In this document: piece by piece, positions 45,443 through 56,118 of the stretch | Position numbering within the stretch: position 1 is the first letter of the stretch | Layout of the letters: every line of letters starts with the position of its first letter | Assembly (NCBI RefSeq): GCF_026151205.1 | Contig: NC_087078.1 | Location: forward strand, 19,582,265 to 19,642,264 | DNA length: 60,000 nucleotides | Source of the DNA: Bolinopsis microptera | Taxonomy: Eukaryota; Ctenophora; Tentaculata; Lobata; Bolinopsidae | Reading direction: 5' to 3' | Notes under the pieces: generated by a model | Told to the model about the DNA's origin: nothing | Databases searched by the model: none | What the model saw: only the letters and a program-made list of their open reading frames with translations | Translations under genes and position numbers: made by a program

Positions 45443-45600
45443 AGTATACGTCATGAGGGGTGATTCGGAATCACTATCAGCGTCCAAAAATACACCGGGA
45501 CAGATTTCATTTATACCTTCAGGGCCTTTTCACAAGAATTCTCTTGAAATTTGGGCGAGCGATTTAGTGGGAGCGACTTTTAAGGGTACGAATAAAACTC
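45443..45600 (+). repeat. Right-end copy of the CGCTCGCCCAAA repeat
   Basis: GATTCGGAATCA, GCGTCCAAAAATACACC, CAGGGCCTTTTCACAAGAATT and AAATTTGGGCGAGCGATTT. It matches the complement of about 53045-53160, that is, the other half of the same family. Confidence 0.75.
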
Positions 45601-45883
45601 GGCTCTCATGAGCTGCTCTGGGAATCGACTTCTCGTTCAAAATACAGGGATCTTAACTTACAAAGTAATTAGTGTCGAAGAGTTGAAATAAATGGAACTT
45701 TTTCGTTAATTCTGACAAAATTTCCGGATTTTCAGAAACCACCCCCCTCCCCATGTCCGGATTTGTCCGAAATTCCAAAACCACCTGCACCCCCTCCCTA
45801 TTTGCCGGACGTCCTAAGTAGATGGCTCCTAAGTCCTAACACATATTTGATATTTTGGAATGAAGTTGATCTGAATTCAATTT

Positions 45884-45975
45884 CTTGCTCTAACCAGAGC
45901 CCTCTCGCTTGCAGTAGTAGTGAAACAAGCGCGTCACGCAGTACGCGTATACAGTATACACATGGCTATGTGAAT
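45884..45975 (+). repeat. Dispersed repeat, copy 2
   Basis: Shorter relative of 11903-12009, starting TTGCTCTAACCAGAGCCCTC and ending ACACATGGCTATGTGAA. It lies 50 bp outside the large transposon. Confidence 0.55.
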
Positions 45976-46445
45976 TCAATTTCATATCTGCGAAAATAAA
46001 CGAAATGATTACGTAATATTATATATGTGAACAACCCCTTAAAATCGGTCCCTAACTCGGGTTGAGTGTAGGGGAGTGTAGGGGGCTCCGCGTTATTATT
46101 TCCATATGTTCTTCCACATTATCTTTAAGACGACTTAATCGTGATGCATGAACACTGTCATGCTGATAAGTAATGCCAATACAATTAAAAATACAATGGG
46201 ATTAAGTAGTTCACATATTACTGAATCTAATATTGTTCTTTCGATATTCGGAGCCGGCCCGCTGAGAAGTCTTTACCTCTTAAAAAGGGCTGTTTACGTT
46301 GTAGTGTCACTGTCAGTTATCAGAGATCTTCGCTTCTGATTGGACCCATTTAAACAGTAAATATCGAAGGATCAGACTACGTGGACGCGTGAGTTTTGCG
46401 TGCGATCACATAGTCACCATAGTTACCATAGTTACCATAGTTACA
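45976..46445. other. Non-coding stretch
   Basis: No gene seen on either strand. Confidence 0.3.
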
Positions 46446-46620
46446 CACAGGCACGTAGCCAGGAATTTTCTTTGGGAGGGGCCCTCGGCGAGCTGCGACA
46501 CGTCCAACCCAGCTGCGCAGCGAGCAAGCTGCGGCAGGGGCCTTGGGCGGGGGGCCGGGGCTAGGAGGGCGCAGCCCCCGGAAACATTTTGAGAAATAGG
46601 GTGTTTTAGACGACATTTGG
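46446..46620. repeat. GC-rich dispersed-repeat-like segment
   Basis: Starts CAGGCACGTAGCCAGGAATT and continues GC-rich to GCGCAGCCCCCGGAAACA, much richer in GC than its flanks. Such GCACGTAGCCAGGA sequences are familiar to me as transposon ends in invertebrate genomes, but the other end was not found. Confidence 0.4.
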
Positions 46621-46981
46621 CATTAAAGGAATTTGTAGGACAGCAATAAACTGGGACTGAAAAGAATCAAGTACTCACGTAAATTTGGTAACTTCACAAC
46701 AGCAATATGCATTCTCCAATCAGAATTTACGACTTACTCAGGCCTCATCGTCTTAAGCAAATGCCAAAATGTCTTACCAGTCCCTACCGAACTCAGTACT
46801 TGCCACATTGAATGGAATAAGTACATGTATAGTGGGATTTGGGAACTAATAGTTAGTTACATAGTTACTTGGCACGCCAATCCCTGTGCGTGGCGCTCTT
46901 TTCAAGCATCATGCACAAGCTTCTGTGAGAGAAGCGAGCAATATAAGACTAGCAGGATAGGTAAAAACTCTACTAGTGTCC

Positions 46982-47062
46982 CTACTCAGTGTTGAGGTTC
47001 TACTCAGTGTTCCTACTCAGTGTTGAGGTTCTACTCAGTGTTCCTACTCAGTGTTGAGGTTC
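46982..47062 (+). repeat. 31-bp tandem repeat overlapping the TSPO stop codon
   Basis: CTACTCAGTGTTGAGG starts at 46982, 47013 and 47044. On the minus strand the last copy holds the final codons and stop of the TSPO gene; the others lie in its 3' UTR. Confidence 0.9.
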
Positions 47063-48672
47063 CAGAGCTGCAACACTACTGCTGATAAGTAGCCGTACCA
47101 AATATCACTGGGTAGACACAGGCCGCCCAGTGCGGCGTTCAGGTTGAAGTACAGCGCTGTCCGGACCACACTAATCGCTAGTATTAGGAACGTGATCACA
47201 AAACCCTGGGTTTTTAGAGGTTAAATGCTATTACAATAACTGATGGGTCAATTAGGGATCAGGCAAATTTCAACGGTTAGATAGTAGACCAGATCATTAA
47301 TATTCAAAAAAGTAATATTGCATGGTAATGTTTTAGTAATCGTGATATCAAAGTGAAATGTGTAGTACAATGTACATTATGTACCATCTAACGAACAATA
47401 ACTAAACCCACCACTAGAAGGTCCCTAGATTTGAAGATGATGGGAACCCAGCATATAGCAAGTACTGTTTGGAACAGATGAATAGTAAGTCTAACTATCT
47501 GCTTCTGGAACCCTCCATACCTCCAAACTCCGTAAGCTGCTGCCCCTGACCAGCGTATACAGGTCAGTAATATTATATGAGTTTCTTGTGTCATTACTAT
47601 TAGTATTAGTGAATAGTGATAGTATGACTTATTGTGGAACTAGTATGACTAATGTATGATCGAAATTCGCAACAATATAATATTTCTGTTTTGGTCACCG
47701 AAACTAAATAATCTTGTTTATCTGACGAACTGCAGATTATAATATGGCCTCTATACTCTACTACTACTACTACTACTGGCCTCTACCTTGGTGTTTACCT
47801 GAGAAAGTTGCACCGATAATATGTGCCGGAAGGAAGAAGTCCACCACAGGGAACCAGTTGTCTGTCTTTAATTTCTTGTACCTAGCAGGTTGTCGCATTT
47901 AGATCTGCTATACTTATTATAATATAATTAACCTTATTATCACTGATTAAACTTAGTTTATCAAAATAACAACATATTATTTTGTAATTTGTATCGACAT
48001 ATATATAACTTTATAACTGAAAAACGATATATCGTTTTTCAGTTATAAAGTTACCTTTTATCAATTGATTATTTTATTATTTGTGATTACATTTTTTTGG
48101 TTGATTATAATGTTGTGATTGCATTATTTATTGTAAATATAATCTGTTTCAGAATTATGTGATGTAGCGAGATGGAAATATTTTAAACGGATCATATCCT
48201 GTCCAAACCCAGGATGCATAACATGAAGAATTCGTTGTAACTTTGTATGAAAAGCATTAATATAATCAATATCATATAATCAATATCATATAATCAATAT
48301 CATATAATCAATATCATATAATCAATATCATATAATCAATATCATATAATCAATATCATATAATCAATATCATATAATCAATATCATATAATCAATATCA
48401 TATAATCAATATCATATAATCAATATCATATAATCAATATTATATAATCAATATCATATAATCAATATTATATTAGTTAAATATAACATCTCACCAGGAT
48501 TCAATATCATATAATCAATATTATATTAGTTAAATATAACATCTCACCAGGATTCAATATCATTGTCCACCCAAAGGAACATTGCAATGCCACCCAGCAC
48601 CCCCAACCCTTGCCAGAACAGGAATATGAAGCCATGCTCACAAGATTTACTCGGCTTCGGGTCCACTCTCAT
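47044..48672 (-). CDS. TSPO: Translocator protein (TspO/MBR family)
   Basis: Four exons: 48548-48672 (ATG), 47799-47881, 47412-47545 and 47044-47205 (TAG). All introns are GT-AG, phases fit exactly, and the product is 167 residues, the usual TSPO length. TM1 contains FIFLFWQGLGVLGGIAMFLW. Next comes the hallmark WY..L followed by W.P (WYKKLKTDNWFPVVDFFLP). Then GAAAYGVWRYGGF, a TM3 with LFQTVLAICWVPIIFK, TM4 FVITFLILAISVV, and a last segment with P..IWYGYLSAVVLQLWN aligned to the PY.AW.....LN...W end of animal TSPO. The family sits in the outer mitochondrial membrane and binds porphyrins and cholesterol. The Tyr-x-Arg/Lys cholesterol motif (CRAC) is not evident, so sterol binding is doubtful. 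The donor of exon 3 (GTG|GTGGGT) is the weakest junction. Confidence 0.85.
48006..48053. repeat. Perfect 48-bp palindrome in TSPO intron 1
   Basis: TAACTTTATAACTGAAAAAC followed by GATATATC and the exact complement; no loop and no mismatch. Confidence 0.95.
48258..48560 (+). repeat. 14-bp AT-rich tandem array in TSPO intron 1
   Basis: ATCAATATCATATA repeated about 16 times, followed by two longer units containing TTAGTTAAATATAACATCTC. The last unit contains the TSPO exon-1 donor region (CTCACCAGGATTC). Confidence 0.9.
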
Positions 48673-49503
48673 CCTACCCAGAATTGGAACTTAAGGGTTG
48701 AGGTAAGTCATAAAACTTAAAGTAATAAATTTGTTATTAAACTTTAATTAGCAATAGATTTGTGATGAAAAAAAAGTAATCCGTAATCGGGTAATCGTAT
48801 TGTACGATTCGTTTATATCTTTATAATCATGATAATTTTAGCCTTCACTTTTAGGTGTATTCTAATATATTGCATGTTCTATTACTTGACTATTTTGTAA
48901 GTTGTTACTATACGGTATACTCTAGTGGCATTAGAAAATGGATATGGCCTAGTTTATGAACCATGAACATAATAATCAGGGGTGCCCCCTACAGTCTACA
49001 CCCCTGATAATCAACATCTATTTTAAACTATAACCTTCCTAGAATCTGTCTGGTTACCGGTCAAGTTGCCCGACTCACAATTATAAATTGGTTGGAGATG
49101 TCGACATACTTTGATTTAAATTTTAGCATTTTAATATCATTAATCTAAATTTAGATTTACATTGACGTGGCGCACAAATTTTGATATCATTAACAATTAT
49201 ATTTCTGCAATTTCCACCGTACTGATGCAGATGGTTACAGAGTTTAGATTTATTTAAACTGCATGTTCGAGGAAGTGGTTTACTGGTTGAAAATGGATGG
49301 CTCCAGTCGTGCGTGACGTGCGATCTTCATTAAAACCGCATCCTTTTATAGCAATATTTTAGACTAATGTTTAGTCATTATGAATATGATAGATTGTGAT
49401 CACTTCGATGACAGTGGCACTATTTTGATTGGGCGAATCGGTTGGAACTTGGCGAAACAATTTTACTTCTACAGCGTGACAGCATGAAAAGAAATACTCC
49501 AGT
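48673..49503. other. Region upstream of TSPO
   Basis: No further gene seen. It should hold the TSPO promoter and perhaps a 5' UTR exon, but no diagnostic motif was found. Confidence 0.3.
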
Positions 49504-49603
49504 ATTGGGCACTCGAGTACAATTAGAGTACTCACTCACTTAAAAATCATATGATATTAATCAGGGGGCCATTATAACTCAATCAATGAGTGGCGAGTGC
49601 CCA
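49504..49603. repeat. Short inverted repeat ATTGGGCACTCG
   Basis: ATTGGGCACTCG near 49504-49516 and its exact complement CGAGTGCCCAAT near 49592-49603, about 75 bp apart. Confidence 0.6.
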
Positions 49604-49685
49604 ATTGAGATTGATCTTTCTCAGAAAGACTATCTGATAATGTGATATAACTTGCTATATCGTCACTCATTCGATTGAATCTAAA

Positions 49686-50090
49686 ATGATATTCATCAAA
49701 GCTTCAAGAACTCATAATGAACATATGGCTAGCAAGAACTACTGTCTTGAACACACTAAACCGCTGTTCACTGAGCAGAAAATTATGAACCTGGAGAATC
49801 TGCACATGTACCATACATTTATGGAACTATTCAAAATTCTTAAATTTGATGTCCCCCAGTCGATTAAAGATCTTTTCAAGTTCTGTCCTAGAAATGAAAA
49901 ACTTCGTCTGATCGTCCCATTACTGAGGTTAGATATCTCCCAACAGAACTTTTTGTACACCTCTACGGAAATTTGGAATGATCTCAGCCCCTATTTATTC
50001 GAAATATGTGATGCTAATGAAGATGGGATAATAATCCCGGGTTCTTCCAAAAATTCAGCCTCGTCAGGTATTATTAAATCCAACCTTTAA
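49686..50090 (+). pseudogene. LINE RT C-terminal fragment
   Basis: A 134-residue frame with CLEHTKPLFTEQKIMNLENL, the same block as in the LINE at 911-3247 (HTKPLFKEHGILAVQNL). RT core motifs are absent. It is a 5'-truncated insertion, and 50091 to about 50340 may be its 3' UTR. Confidence 0.7.
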
Positions 50091-50534
50091 AAGCACTTTC
50101 TATCCCTCCAAAATCGAGATGACCCTAATACATGGTAACTAATCTATATTATATCTCAAATTCTACATCCGGTACGGCTCTGCACACATGATATCTCTCT
50201 CTGCCATGAAACATGGCTAACCTTTTAAACTGTGATTTAAAACTTCAACCTAAACTAAAACTCAACTGGGCTCTCCTGTGTCACCAAACTATACCAATAA
50301 GTAATTTTAGATTATTATATTTTTTATATTTGTATAATAAGTATATTGACGTAGTGGATGGTTAAGTTGAGGGGGTTTCAAGCACAGGTCACTCTCAAAT
50401 CCTAAGATAAGCAGTGGCCTTCGGCATTTCAAACCTCTTCAAATCTCTTCAAACCTTCAAACCACAATATGCAAATAATACAGTTGTTACTCGTTTATGA
50501 TACTTAATAGGTTCCAGCTTAATAACCCACAAGT

Positions 50535-50720
50535 ATGGCTGATTTTAAGATTGTCAACCGTAAAGATTTTCACTCGTCTGTTAATGACAGTGATTATAAG
50601 ATTCAGTTTTCAGATTGTATTTTTTATGGGCACTTATGCTCACATCAAATGAATGGAGCAAAAAAGGACCCCATCCTACTAGAACATCAGAGACAAAAGT
50701 TGGTGATCACCTCTACCAGT
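50535..50720 (+). CDS. Small ORF, 61 residues, unrecognised
   Basis: ATG-started (MADFKIVNRKDFHSSVNDSD...), polar, no domain. A possible downstream terminal exon at about 51190-51304 (after TTACAG, reading ASRAFILKID to TGA) is open but unlinked. Neither is well supported. Confidence 0.15.
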
Positions 50721-50723
50721 TAA

Positions 50724-51985
50724 CGATAAATGTGACAGAAGTACATTTTTGCTTTAAACTTGGGACCAAAATTTAAAGGTCTAGACCGTTTAGCGTATTT
50801 TAATCGTTCTGTAAACTTGATCTTGCAACGTTAATATGCAGGCGCAAAGCAGCACCTTTCAGGAACCCGCTGTAAGCTCGTGTACCGTCATAAACCAGAC
50901 ATAATTATATTAATTAGTACTACTATACATCTTTTATTAATGAACGGTTTCGATCAATCTTTAGGGTAAAGATCACCAAACACCACTAAAGAATAAAGAT
51001 GATAGTGATTCACTGATTGCTGTTAGCGAATCCTCTGGTTGAAAAAGTATGATAATATGACGTTTTCAACGAAGACCCTTTTCGTTTGGGTAGATATATG
51101 TGAGAGTGAATATAGCTGATCTAACGGGTAACATCTCATTAGACCTGGAGTGGCCAATATTCAGAAGGGTTGGTTTTATGTTAACTTACAGGCTTCAAGA
51201 GCATTCATTCTTAAAATTGATATCTCATATTCACAGTGCGAAGCGCAGGCCTCGTTCATTAATTTGCTAAATGAATGTCTGGCGACGAAGAACCCAGGCC
51301 AGTGCTGATAGCTCACCTCACCTCGTTAAATTAGTCTGGACCAATGGCTGATAGTTATCTACGTAGTACGTGGGATTTAGCTGCAATTCAGGGATATAAC
51401 TGAAATTGACCGGGGGTAAACTATGATTGTTGTGCTGTAACTCATTTATTATCATGATTTGATTATGGTGAGATTTTGCAACTGCAATTATATCTCATAA
51501 TTCGTTTCTTATCTACAAATGTCACTTAACTGTCATAGCCGGTTTGCCATCGCTCATGATGTTGAACGGGAATGGTTAAACTGCAATGTATCAGTATAGC
51601 TTTTAGTTGGCCATTGTTGTAATCTCGCACTTTTTTCAATCGCAATGACATTTTACTGTCGATTGTTGTTGTTGATGCTCATACACTTTGATAAATACCC
51701 AAAGCTTTTAAATATGGTTTCCCAGAAATTAAACGAACTTAAGTTTCTGGTTTTCTCAGCTCCCAATAGAGCAATAGTCGTGAAGCACAATTGCATCATA
51801 AAATCTTGAATATTTGTTGACGATATTCAATTTGCCACTTAAAAAACGCAATTTGGTTCATACACAAAGAGATAGACACACAGTTCCAACTTCACAGTTC
51901 CGTGCTCCAGTAATCTCGGTTGTTTCTTTGTGATTTTCTTTGTGATAGCGGCTGAATTAAATGGTGCTATAAAATGGAAACTGTT
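50724..51985. other. Mostly non-coding stretch
   Basis: Apart from the weak exon candidate near 51190-51304 I see nothing coding, and no long repeats. Confidence 0.3.
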
Positions 51986-51989
51986 TAAC

Positions 51990-52545
51990 TGGGAACTGGG
52001 AACTGGAAACTGGGAACTGGAAACTGGGAACTGGAAACTGGGAACTGGAAACTGGGAGCTGGGAACTGGGAACTGGGAACTGGGAACTGGGAACTGGAAA
52101 CTGGGAACTGGAAACTGGGAGCTGGGAACTGGAAACTGGGAACTGGGAACTGGGAACTGGAAACTGGGAACTGGAAACTGGGAACTGGAAACTGGGAACT
52201 GGAAACTGGGAACTGGAAACTGGATACTGGGAACTGGGAACTGGGAACTGGGAACTGGGAACTGGGAACTGGGAACTGGGAACTGGAAACTGGGAACTGG
52301 AAACTGGGAGCTGGGAACTGGGAACTGGGAACTGGGAACTGGAAACTGGATACTGGGAACTGGGAACTGGGAACTGGGAACTGGGAACTGGGAACTGGAA
52401 ACTGGGAACTGGAAACTGGGAACTGGGAACTGGGAACTGGGAACTGGGAACTGGGAACTGGAAACTGGGAACTGGAAACTGGGAACTGGGAACTGGGAAC
52501 TGGGAACTGGAAACTGGGAACTGGAAACTGGGAACTGGGAACTTA
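51990..52545 (+). repeat. Heptamer satellite (GGGAACT)n, 0.55 kb
   Basis: CTGGGAA and CTGGAAA heptamers with occasional CTGGGAG and CTGGATA variants. Long frames on both strands (GNWELGT and QFPVPSS repeats) are artefacts. Confidence 0.95.
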
Positions 52546-53040
52546 ACACGGCTGAGATGTACATATTATATTATATATGAAAATTAACAGTTGTTTGTGC
52601 TAATATGTATAACGATCTATGGGTAATATCGATTGGATATATAAACATTGCAGCCAGAGCTGATTAACAGTGTAATAAAAAGACATGATCCTCGTATTAC
52701 TTACTAGTTACTTGTGGCAAATTGGTATGACCCTGTATTATTATAAAATAAGGTTTGGACTATTATAGATGTATAGACTTCATTATAGTCTGTGTGAATC
52801 AGTGAATGAGTAGCTTTCGAATCGATATATAGTTCTATAATAGTAATACACCTATATTATATTTTAAACTTGACGAAATCCCCCCGGCAACGGGGACATA
52901 GAAAAAGAAACACTGAAAATTGACCAAAAAATTACCCTCTGGCGTGACCAATTTCAGCTCGCAAATGGAGTTGGAACCTCGCCATTTTTAGCAGGGTTGT
53001 AAAAAAGGGATAGGAAATAGGAACAGGACTAGGAGTAGGA
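52546..53040. other. Non-coding stretch
   Basis: No gene or clear repeat seen. Confidence 0.3.
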
Positions 53041-53044
53041 GCGC

Positions 53045-53400
53045 TCCCACCAAATCGTTCGCCCAAATTTTAAGAAAATTCTTGTGAAAAGGCCCTGAGG
53101 GTATGAAAGTAATCTGAGTGGGTGTATTTTTGGACGCTGATTCAGAATCACACCTATGAGGGTAAAAATGCTTCCCTGGAGAGTTATGGGCAAAAACTGT
53201 TTTGGTCACGTGACAGGCTAGTAAAACACGAATTCGATTGTTTAGGGCTCGGGTTAGGGTTGTGGTTAGATTTATGGATAGCTTCGGGGTTAATGGTTAG
53301 GATTAGGGTTGGGATTAGGGTTTATGTCAAACCATTTTGTTCGGCTGTATGACCATAAAAACCAAACTCACGTGATAATTTTTGGGCGAGCGAATTATAT
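53045..53400 (-). mobile_element. MITE with CGCTCGCCCAAA ends and telomere-like core
   Basis: CCACCAAATCGTTCGCCCAAAT at the low end and TTTGGGCGAGCGAATTA at the high end are inverted repeats. The interior has degenerate GGGTTAGGGTTGTGGTTAG-type sequence (about 53248-53325). Left and right halves reappear separately at 38130-38400 and 45443-45600 inside the large transposon. Confidence 0.7.
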
Positions 53401-53538
53401 TAGTAAAAGCCGAATAGGAGATAGCATTTTTAGAATTTTGATTAAGGCTTCAGATTTTTAGAATTTTGATTAAGGCTTCAGATTTTTCTATAATTAACGT
53501 CGGAAGGAGAATTTCGAGAGAGAATTTCGAGAGAATTT

Positions 53539-54598
53539 CGAAGGAGAAAAGTCGTCCTTCCAGATTGTGATAAGTGGTGTCCCACAGGGAACTGTGTTAG
53601 GTCCAATCTTGTTTATTCTGTATATAGATGACCAACTGGACACGTTATTAACTGCTCTTGGAAAGGTCTTTGCTGATGACACGAAGCTTATAAGCAAAAT
53701 TACTGATTTAGTAGCAAGGTGTTTGCTTCAAGAAGATCTGTTTAATGTCATCAAATGGGCCCTGCAAAATAACATGCAGCTAAACGAAACCAAATTTGAA
53801 GTTATCAACTACAAGCTGAATAAATCCCTGCTATTGAGAGAACTCCCCTTCTCCAACGAAGACTACAGCTACAGCTCAACAAACGGGGAAATTATCGAAC
53901 CAACGCAAACAGTCAGAGACCTTGGAGTACTCCTCTCAAATGACTGCTCATGGACGCCCCATATCCATCAGATGCTGAAAACTGCTAAGAAAATAGCATC
54001 GTGGGTCTTCAGTGTCTTCAGTGACAGATCACCTTTCCTGATGCTCACCCTTTTCAAAACAATGGTGAGGAGCAGGCTAGAATACTGTTGCCCGGTCTGG
54101 AACCCCAGCAAAATCACCGATATAGAAGCAATTGAAAATGTCCAGAGGAACTACACTCGCCGTATCTAAGGTTGTCAGCAATTGGACTATTGGGACCGTC
54201 TTAAGAAGCTGGACCTGCTCTCCCTGCAGAGGCGGAGAGAGCGATACATCCTGATCCATACATGGAAGATGGCAAACGACCTTGCTCCAAATGACATCAA
54301 CATGGTATTCAAGGAAAACGCTCGACATGGCATAGAAGCCATAGTCCCACCACTGAACAACAAATCGCAACGATCAGTGGCCACTCATTACGAGAATTCC
54401 TTTGGAGTGAATGCAGCGAGACTATGGAACCTCCTCCCACGACAAGTGAACAGTTTAACTGCTCTAGGACTCTTCAAGGTATCACTTGCTCGATTTTTGG
54501 AGACGTTTCCCGATACCCTGCCAACCAAAGGATACACCGCCATCACCAACAACTCACTCCTGGAATGGAATCTACAGAAAGATCTGAACAAGGAATGA
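53539..54598 (+). pseudogene. LINE reverse transcriptase fragment with one stop codon
   Basis: Opens just before GVPQGTVLGPILFILYIDD, has FADDTKLI, then RSRLEYCCPVWNPS, and reads through one in-frame TAA at 54167-54169 into LDYWDRLKKLDLLSLQRRRE and the RLWNLLP region. The frame is the same on both sides, so a single substitution explains the break. The endonuclease and the first half of the RT are missing. It is a different family from the LINE at 911. Confidence 0.85.
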
Positions 54599-55292
54599 AT
54601 GGAGGACGTACTAGTTACTGTTGTCCAGAAGCAATCCCTGCCAAACCAACCTAAAGTACCTAAAGTAAGGAAGTGAGGTAAAATTAATGTTAGAATAATG
54701 GCATTATTTTATCAAAGGTAAACGGCGCCGTTGCTTAGCAACATCAAGAAATTGTACGTGCGCGAACAGATTATATTAGCAACACGCGTTGTCATTGGAC
54801 ATTGGTCATTACATGACTCATCACTCATGCTTTATGATACGTCATGACTCTAGCCCACATTTAGGCTCACGAGTCACGCTATGACTACCTTATCGGACCT
54901 TATTTGGACGCGCCGCGGACGGACATTAATTGAACGCTGGAGGCCCTAACGTTCATCTTAATGTCCGTTCAAATAAAGTCCGTTCATTTAAGGTCCGTCC
55001 AAGTTAAAGTTCGTTGAATTTTTTTTCAAAGATTTTTCCACTTCGAACTTTTTGTCCAGAATTTGACAACTACGAGAACTTTATTGTGCCGTAAGTTAGC
55101 GACGGCAAGGTTCTCCTTGGTCTGCCGGAGGCACAGAAAACTCTACTAGCAACTAGTATATGATGTTTTCAAGCTGGTCACTTGGCGGAAAAAGTCACCG
55201 AAATTATGGCACTCAACAACATAGTTCATGAGCTAGTCCCCGCCAACATGACAAACTTGTAGTTGTTCCAGCCTCTAGATATTACGGTAGGG
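54599..55292. other. Non-coding, with a GTCCGTTCA hairpin
   Basis: CGGACCTTATTTGGACG...GGACATTAATTGAACG at about 54894-54941 is mirrored at 54951-54983 (CGTTCATCTTAATGTCCGTT...). GTCCGTTCA-like words repeat up to 55013. No gene seen. Confidence 0.5.
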
Positions 55293-56118
55293 GACTGGCT
55301 CACGCTTGTCCACTGTCCGCCGCCGCCGAACGCCGCCGCCGCCGGGTGATTTTGCCACGCCGAACGCCGCCGATACACCCCGGAGTACATCAGCGTACGG
55401 CGAGCATTTTCTGACTTCAAAATAATTCTGTCTTCATTTGAAGATATCAGTGTTACTGATAGCGATTAGCGGCTAGGGGCAACACACACATGATACACAC
55501 CTTTAGCTAACTTAACAATATTGATTATCAGAAGAACTGAGCAGATACCTACTCATAAGTTTGACTGAAGAAGAAATTTTACAATTCGAACTTTTAAGAT
55601 TTTGGGCCGATAGGCAAAAAACTTTCCCAATACTCTCAAACATAGTAAGAATAGTGCATTGTATACCTGCCAGTAGTGCGGAAATTGAAAGAACCTGGTC
55701 GGCTGCAGGTTTAATTCTTTCTAGTCAGCGATCTAGGATGAATGTTAAGAATTTCAAATATACACTGTTTTGTTCTAAAAACTATGATTTTGTTTCCAAC
55801 AAAAAAGATTGAGAGATCCATTGATTTCAGCAATAATTTATTGTTTATGTATTTTACCTTAAATTAAATAATTGTATCAATTTGTCTCAACTTTTATTTG
55901 ATAGCAGATAATACCATAACAATATACCAACATTATTTGTTGAAGTTAAGTCTAAATTACCCAAATTAAGTACATGATCATATTCATATTTCATAGACCT
56001 CAATTTAGTTGGCCTTGATTTCACGGCTCACGCCGGCGTACGCCGCCGCCGCCGTTGTAATTTTAGTGAAACGCCGCCGCCGATCCATTTAGCCACGGCG
56101 GACAAGCCTGGACTGGCT
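55293..56118. mobile_element. hAT transposon derivative with 8-bp target duplication
   Basis: Element 55301-56110 (810 bp) with ends CACGCTTGTCC and, mirrored, CAGGCTTGTCC, flanked on both sides by an identical GACTGGCT (55293-55300 and 56111-56118). The 8-bp duplication and CAGG-type ends are hallmarks of hAT. Subterminal GCCGCC blocks lie inside both ends. Only the C-terminal tip of a transposase remains, so it is internally deleted. Confidence 0.92.
55561..55812 (+). pseudogene. hAT transposase C-terminal dimerisation domain remnant
   Basis: An 83-residue frame with ELLRFWADRQKTFPILSNIV, CIPASSAEIERTWSAAGLIL and SQRSRM, the hAT dimerisation region (..P.S.a..ERvFS..g.i....R..m). The DDE catalytic core and the zinc finger are absent. 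The frame has no ATG at its start. Confidence 0.85.

Larger units (their letters stand above)
37987..45832. mobile_element. DNA transposon, 7.84 kb, encoding a FEN1/PIN-like nuclease
   Basis: The outer ends are GGGGCCATCTACTTAGGACGT at 37990 and, mirrored, GGAGCCATCTACTTAGGACGT ending at 45829. They are flanked by TAA on both sides (37987-37989 and 45830-45832), a possible 3-bp target duplication. A second long inverted repeat of about 370 bp, nearly identical, lies inside (about 38395-38765 and 45062-45435). Between outer and inner repeats lie GC-rich TCCGG blocks and pieces of another repeat family with degenerate telomere-like sequence (left) or a GCGTCCAAAAATACACC block (right). The interior carries one intron-containing gene on the minus strand. 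The superfamily was not recognised. Confidence 0.8.

Noticed and set aside
46377-46616. Proteins on both strands of the GC-rich segment
   Set aside because: Overlapping antisense frames in a repeat-like GC-rich stretch; composition explains them.
51190-51304. Terminal exon of an unknown plus-strand gene
   Set aside because: The acceptor and 37 open codons look reasonable, but no upstream exon with a matching donor was found.
51839-52580. Repeat proteins on both strands (QFPVPSS and GNWELGT)
   Set aside because: Both are translations of a 7-bp satellite.
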